Assembly (NCBI GenBank): GCA_964548225.1
Contig: CAZJQP010000016.1
Span: forward strand, 7,511-71,510
DNA: 64,000 bases
Origin: CALMEH01 sp964548225
GTDB lineage: Bacteria; Acidobacteriota; Blastocatellia; Pyrinomonadales; Pyrinomonadaceae
Direction of reading: 5' to 3'
In this document: piece by piece, positions 60,711-64,000 of the stretch
Numbering within the stretch: the stretch's first letter is position 1
Layout: every line of letters begins with the position of its first letter
The notes under the pieces: generated by a model
Database searches by the model: none
Seen by the model: the letters and a program-made list of their open reading frames with translations, nothing else
Told to the model about the DNA's origin: nothing
Made by a program: the position numbers and the translations under genes

Positions 60711-60783
60711 TTCACCACAAAGACACAAAGAACACAAAGAAATTTTATAAAAATCTTTGTGTTCTTTGTGTCTTTGTGGTGAA
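60711..60783. repeat. 30-bp perfect hairpin of CACAAAG units
   Basis: TTCACCACAAAGACACAAAG plus ten bases (60711-60740) pair perfectly with 60754-60783 around a 13-nt loop. Between the HD gene start and the stop of the S55 protease gene, both on the minus strand; may terminate the latter. Confidence 0.85.
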
Positions 60784-60789
60784 AAGAAG

Positions 60790-62649
60790 TTATTTCACAA
60801 CTTCGATTGTTAGAACTTGCTGCCCTGAAATTATAAATTCGGCGGGCGGAATCTCTTGGTCAGTCCAGACGGTCATAATCGTCGGTTTATATGCTCCGGC
60901 AGTGCGTTCGTTGTTGAGCGTTGCGAGAACCGACGGCGGCAGATTCGGCAATTCTTTTGAACCGATAACCGCGCCGTTGGTGATCCGATAAGTTTGAACG
61001 TAAAGCCGATCATCTTTTTTCAGCCCGTTGATTGTTTTGACTAAATCGCCCAAAGTTTTCGGGACAAAATGTTGCGAAACGGCTACTTGTTGCGCCGTTG
61101 CACCGTCAGCGACATTGATTAAAAGCGTTCCGGCAGGCGTGTCCGCCGGAATTTTTACGGGAATTTTCTGCACGAAAACTTTGCCCGAATCCGAGCGCAC
61201 AAAGGCTTGGACTTCAAATGTTTCACCCGCTCTTATTTCGGCTTTATCAACCGTTGCGCGTTCCAAAACAGCGGTTTTGCTTCCGTCTGTCGAACTCAAA
61301 TTCAGCGTAATTTGGCTAATCTCCATCTCGCTGAAACGGCTTCTAAGCAACGCGCTTGTCGGAACGGCAACCGAAGCGGCTGAAGAAAGCGCGGCTTGTG
61401 CGCCTGAAAAACGGCGTTCAATTTTTATTGCATCGCCTGTCTTTAATTTGATTTCACCGTTGACTTCGATGGTCGCTTCCCCGATAGAGCGTTCATTTGC
61501 CAAAATCGCGTTATAAACCGAAATATTCAACAAAAGCGGCGTAAGAAAATCGTCCTTAGCGACTTCAAAATTGACGGTTTCAATTTGCCCGCGGCTGGTT
61601 TCGAGATTTAATTTGACCGGAATCATCTTCGGTGCTTGTCCGAGTTTTCCGTAAACGCCCGTCGAACGATCTTGCGTCATCGAGCCGACCATTGCGTTAG
61701 GAACAGAGAGTTTAAAAGAATTATTGAGACTCGGCACAACGACCACGACGCTCGATTCGCTCATCGGCAAATCCGAAGAACCGAGATTCAAAAACGGATG
61801 CCCGAAAGCATAAATCTTTTCGCCGTCGCGGTATGTAACTGTTCCTGCCGCCGCCAGCGAATAATCGCCGCGCACAAGCGACATCGAAACAGACGCGCCG
61901 CCGCGAAGCGTGTTTTCGTCAAATTTTGCCATCGGCGTAATCTTCGCGCCGCCGCCTGCAGAAGCTACCGGCATCAACCCGACTTGCGCCATCTGCGGCG
62001 CGAATTGGTTTAACGCTTCTTGCGAAAATCCGCTGAAAGCCAAAGGTGTGGCAATCGGCTGAAATGTCTGACCGATAACTCCGCCGAGTGCGGAATTCGG
62101 ATTCCCGCCCGCTAAAATTGAACTTTGCACCGTTGAACCGTTGGGAAAATTCGGTTTCCAATTTGTCGCCGCCAATTCGCCGAATGAAAACGAGCGCGGT
62201 TCGGTTGAAGTTGTCTTGTTTGTTGATTTTTGCTCAAAAATCTCAAGCATCTGTTCAATCGGTGTAATGCCGCAAATCGGTTCTTTCGAGAACGGAAAAC
62301 TGTAAGAAATTGCGCCGACGAGTTTGCCGTCAATATAAACAGGCGAGCCGCTCATTCCCGCAAAAACAGCGGTTCGGTCTGCGCCGCCGCCCGAAATTTT
62401 GCCGATAATCAAATCTCTGTTCGGTCCGATTGCGCTCGGCACAACGCCAAGAATTTCGACATTAAATTCTTCCGCCACCGTTCCGCGAAAAACCGTCCGC
62501 GCTGTGCCGCGCATTCCTTCTTTTAGTTCGGAAAGCGGGAAAAATTTCGAATTTACGAGATTAGAAACTTTTGTTTGTGTGTAATTTTGTCCGAAGGAAA
62601 ACGTGCAAAATGCCGATAAAATCAGTAGAAAAACGAAAAATCTGGTCAT
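60790..62649 (-). CDS. SpoIVB (S55)-type peptidase domain protein, secreted
   Basis: 619 residues from Met 62649; a start at 62682 would add 11 residues. Signal peptide to about residue 20. The N-terminal S55-like domain has ELKEGMRGTARTVFRGT, GMSGSPVYIDGKLVGAISYSF (98-118) with the presumed catalytic serine, and ICGITPIEQML. A long beta-rich C-terminal region (about 300-619) follows. SpoIVB cleaves sporulation proteins in Bacillus, but homologues in Acidobacteriota are exported and have unknown targets. Confidence 0.85.
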   Translation of the reverse strand: MTRFFVFLLILSAFCTFSFGQNYTQTKVSNLVNSKFFPLSELKEGMRGTARTVFRGTVAEEFNVEILGVVPSAIGPNRDLIIGKISGGGADRTAVFAGMSGSPVYIDGKLVGAISYSFPFSKEPICGITPIEQMLEIFEQKSTNKTTSTEPRSFSFGELAATNWKPNFPNGSTVQSSILAGGNPNSALGGVIGQTFQPIATPLAFSGFSQEALNQFAPQMAQVGLMPVASAGGGAKITPMAKFDENTLRGGASVSMSLVRGDYSLAAAGTVTYRDGEKIYAFGHPFLNLGSSDLPMSESSVVVVVPSLNNSFKLSVPNAMVGSMTQDRSTGVYGKLGQAPKMIPVKLNLETSRGQIETVNFEVAKDDFLTPLLLNISVYNAILANERSIGEATIEVNGEIKLKTGDAIKIERRFSGAQAALSSAASVAVPTSALLRSRFSEMEISQITLNLSSTDGSKTAVLERATVDKAEIRAGETFEVQAFVRSDSGKVFVQKIPVKIPADTPAGTLLINVADGATAQQVAVSQHFVPKTLGDLVKTINGLKKDDRLYVQTYRITNGAVIGSKELPNLPPSVLATLNNERTAGAYKPTIMTVWTDQEIPPAEFIISGQQVLTIEVVK

Positions 62650-62795
62650 AAATTTCCTATTTAAAAACTCTTTATTTCTCAACGGCTAATATGGTAACAT
62701 TTTAAATAGCTTACCAAAAGCCTAATTTTCAATGGCTATCAATTTTAAGACTCTCGAAAGTTATTTTCAGTTGCAATTAAATTATATGAGAAATA

Positions 62796-62847
62796 AGAAA
62801 TGAGAAGTGAAAAATAAAATACATCTCAGTTCTCACTTCTCATTTCT
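62796..62847. repeat. GAGAAAT-heptamer hairpin between divergent genes
   Basis: AGAAATGAGAAGTGA (62796-62810) pairs with 62833-62847; the arms are GAGAAAT, AAGAAAT, GAGAAGT heptamers. It lies between starts of genes on opposite strands, so again not a terminator. Confidence 0.75.
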
Positions 62848-62860
62848 CATCTAAAAAACA

Positions 62861-63823
62861 ATGGCAAAAACTAAGCGTTTATTTAAGAGTTTTTCGCGTC
62901 TTCTGCTTCCGGTGGTGGTTTTGGCGGTCGCCGCAATTTTGTCGGCTTCTGTGTGGCTGGTTCATACGGTTTCGCGTCCGACTTCAGCGGTTTATCTTGT
63001 ATCGCCCGAAAAATACGGACTTTTAAGCGCACGAGGTGCGACGATTACGGAAGAAAATTGGGCAAACCGCGATGGCACATCAGCCCGCGGCTGGCTTTTG
63101 CGTGGCACGGAAAACGCTCCGGCAGTTATTCTGCTTCATCGTTATGGTGCAGACCGTTCGCACGTTTTGGATTTGGGGGTAAAGCTCAATGAAGCGACGA
63201 ATTTTACTGTTTTGATGCCGGACCAACGCGGACACGGCACGAATCCGAAGGTCAATTACACGGCTTTCGGCGAAACCGAAACCGAAGACGCGCTTGCCGC
63301 CATCGAATTTTTGCGCGGGCTGAAAACCGAAGCACAAACGCCGCTTATCGGACAAAATATTGGGTTTTACGGAATTGAAATGGGCGCATTTGCCGCTCTT
63401 TCCGCAACGGCAAAGGACGAAAAAGTCAAAGCTCTCGCGCTTGATTCCGTGCCGGACAGTTCGGGTGGCATAGTTTCATCGGCAGTTGACTCGCGCTTTC
63501 CTTTTGCGAGTTCCATAACCTCGAAATTGGCAAATGCCGGAACTTATCTTTACTTTTTTGATAGTTCTTATAAACGAAACTCATCGTGTAACACGGCAAA
63601 ATCGCTTGAAAATCGCCAAGTCTTAATGCTTGCCGGAGCCGATGCGCCACAGTTTCAAGATTCGACTGCGGCGATTTCTAAATGCTTTCCTGCAAGCTCA
63701 AAAATTGAAACGAAAACCGATTTGAATCCATCAGGGTTCAGTGTGGCAAATGTTACGGTCGAACAATCGGAAAATTATGACCGCCGAGTAATCGAGTTTT
63801 TCAAAGTGTCTTTGGGAAATTGA
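62861..63823 (+). CDS. Alpha/beta-hydrolase-fold membrane protein lacking the catalytic serine
   Basis: 320 residues. An N-terminal membrane anchor (about 13-36) precedes an alpha/beta-hydrolase domain: LLHRYGADRS oxyanion strand, MPDQRGHG. The nucleophile elbow reads GIEMG (171-175), so Glu173 stands where Ser is expected. Asp and His of the triad cannot be assigned with confidence. It may be a non-catalytic relative or use another residue. The N-terminus indicates a periplasmic domain. Confidence 0.75.
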   Translation: MAKTKRLFKSFSRLLLPVVVLAVAAILSASVWLVHTVSRPTSAVYLVSPEKYGLLSARGATITEENWANRDGTSARGWLLRGTENAPAVILLHRYGADRSHVLDLGVKLNEATNFTVLMPDQRGHGTNPKVNYTAFGETETEDALAAIEFLRGLKTEAQTPLIGQNIGFYGIEMGAFAALSATAKDEKVKALALDSVPDSSGGIVSSAVDSRFPFASSITSKLANAGTYLYFFDSSYKRNSSCNTAKSLENRQVLMLAGADAPQFQDSTAAISKCFPASSKIETKTDLNPSGFSVANVTVEQSENYDRRVIEFFKVSLGN

Positions 63824-63856
63824 GAAATGAGAAATGAGAATTGTTATTAGGTAAAA

Positions 63857-63949
63857 ATGAAAGATAATGTTTTGAAAACTAAATCATATAAATTTGCTCT
63901 CCGAATGGTAAAACTTTTCCAATACCTTTCCGGCGAAAAGAAAGAATAA
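63857..63949 (+). pseudogene. Four-helix-bundle (IVS-type) protein, truncated by a MITE
   Basis: ATG 63857 starts MKDNVLKTKSYKFALRMVKL, the N-terminal helix of the four-helix bundle proteins (23S rRNA intervening-sequence family), which normally run to 110-125 residues. Here the frame ends TAA 63947-63949 after SGEKKE, exactly where the next repeat element begins. The rest of the gene probably lies beyond the window, past the element. Truncated and likely inactive. Confidence 0.7.
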
Positions 63950-64000
63950 CGTCAGTTCGGGATAAGGACTGGAGCGCAAGCGTCCCGCTTGCAATGAGCG
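63950..64000. mobile_element. MITE copy, cut by the window end
   Basis: CGTCAGTTCGGGATAAGGACTGGAGCGCAAGCGTCC continues the left-end sequence of the element at 59280 with few changes. It follows AAAGAATAA, similar to the AT-rich TTAAAATAA target of the other copy. Right end not visible. Confidence 0.75.

Overview
The window looks like a draft or metagenome-derived piece of an Acidobacteriota chromosome, most likely class Blastocatellia (Pyrinomonadales-like). This is inferred from gene content: a soluble Ser/Thr kinase fused to a PD40 propeller, a CadC-type winged-helix/NB-ARC/TPR regulator, an FG-GAP/VCBS secreted protein with DGDxxxD loops, a TPR-CHAT protein, an S9 peptidase, zinc-ribbon/SnoaL-like membrane proteins and many small lipoproteins. 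There is one 10-N scaffold gap (11095-11104). I see no tRNA, rRNA, prophage, transposase or CRISPR array.

Layout. 0-5.4 kb: phosphohexomutase tail, FtsB/DivIC-like protein, lipoprotein, HDAC-family deacetylase, dienelactone hydrolase, ATP-grasp enzyme. 5.5-12.3 kb (mostly minus): secreted Cna-B-like protein, two sugar-nucleotide SDR enzymes (one a UDP-glucuronate decarboxylase) around a 21-bp repeat array, S9 peptidase, acid phosphatase. 12.6-18.4 kb (minus): a block of small exported proteins followed by an anti-sigma-like protein and an ECF-like sigma factor; three transcription units here share the motif TGAAATG-N16-CACTAA. 18.5-27.7 kb: winged-helix ATPase regulator with a 10-bp direct-repeat operator, divergent beta-propeller proteins, CHAT protein. 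28-35 kb: ubiX, larB, LCAT-like lipase, trypsin-TPR protein, CarH/LitR-like regulator, rpiB, then a decayed Doc-type toxin-antitoxin module. 35.3-39.3 kb: SUKH-like protein, glyA, then an accessory cluster of Mrr-like nuclease, TIR-like membrane protein, secreted phospholipase-A2-like protein and an unknown protein. 39.4-54.9 kb: membrane proteins, zinc alcohol dehydrogenase, HtrA protease, kinase, aldehyde and alanine dehydrogenases, VanZ, response regulator, DUF512 protein, proline iminopeptidase, TatA. 54.9-55.5 kb: decayed BrnT-like toxin and its partner. 56-64 kb: SDR, acyl-CoA ligase, moaD and moaE separated by a MITE and a repeat array, HD hydrolase, SpoIVB-type protease, an alpha/beta-hydrolase lacking its serine, and a gene truncated by a second MITE copy.

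The most distinctive property is the non-coding architecture. Many intergenic gaps hold long hairpins whose arms are built of reiterated 7- or 8-nt units, and the same unit families recur inside genes in frame (S9 peptidase signal peptide, kinase activation loop, DUF512 protein, LCAT N-terminus, MoaE C-terminus). Three further intergenic arrays have unrelated sequences but share a 21-bp period. A MITE-like family with TIRs and a 9-bp target duplication is also present. Together with the shared ECF-type promoter motif and the nuclease/TIR/PLA2-like cluster, these are the leads most worth pursuing.
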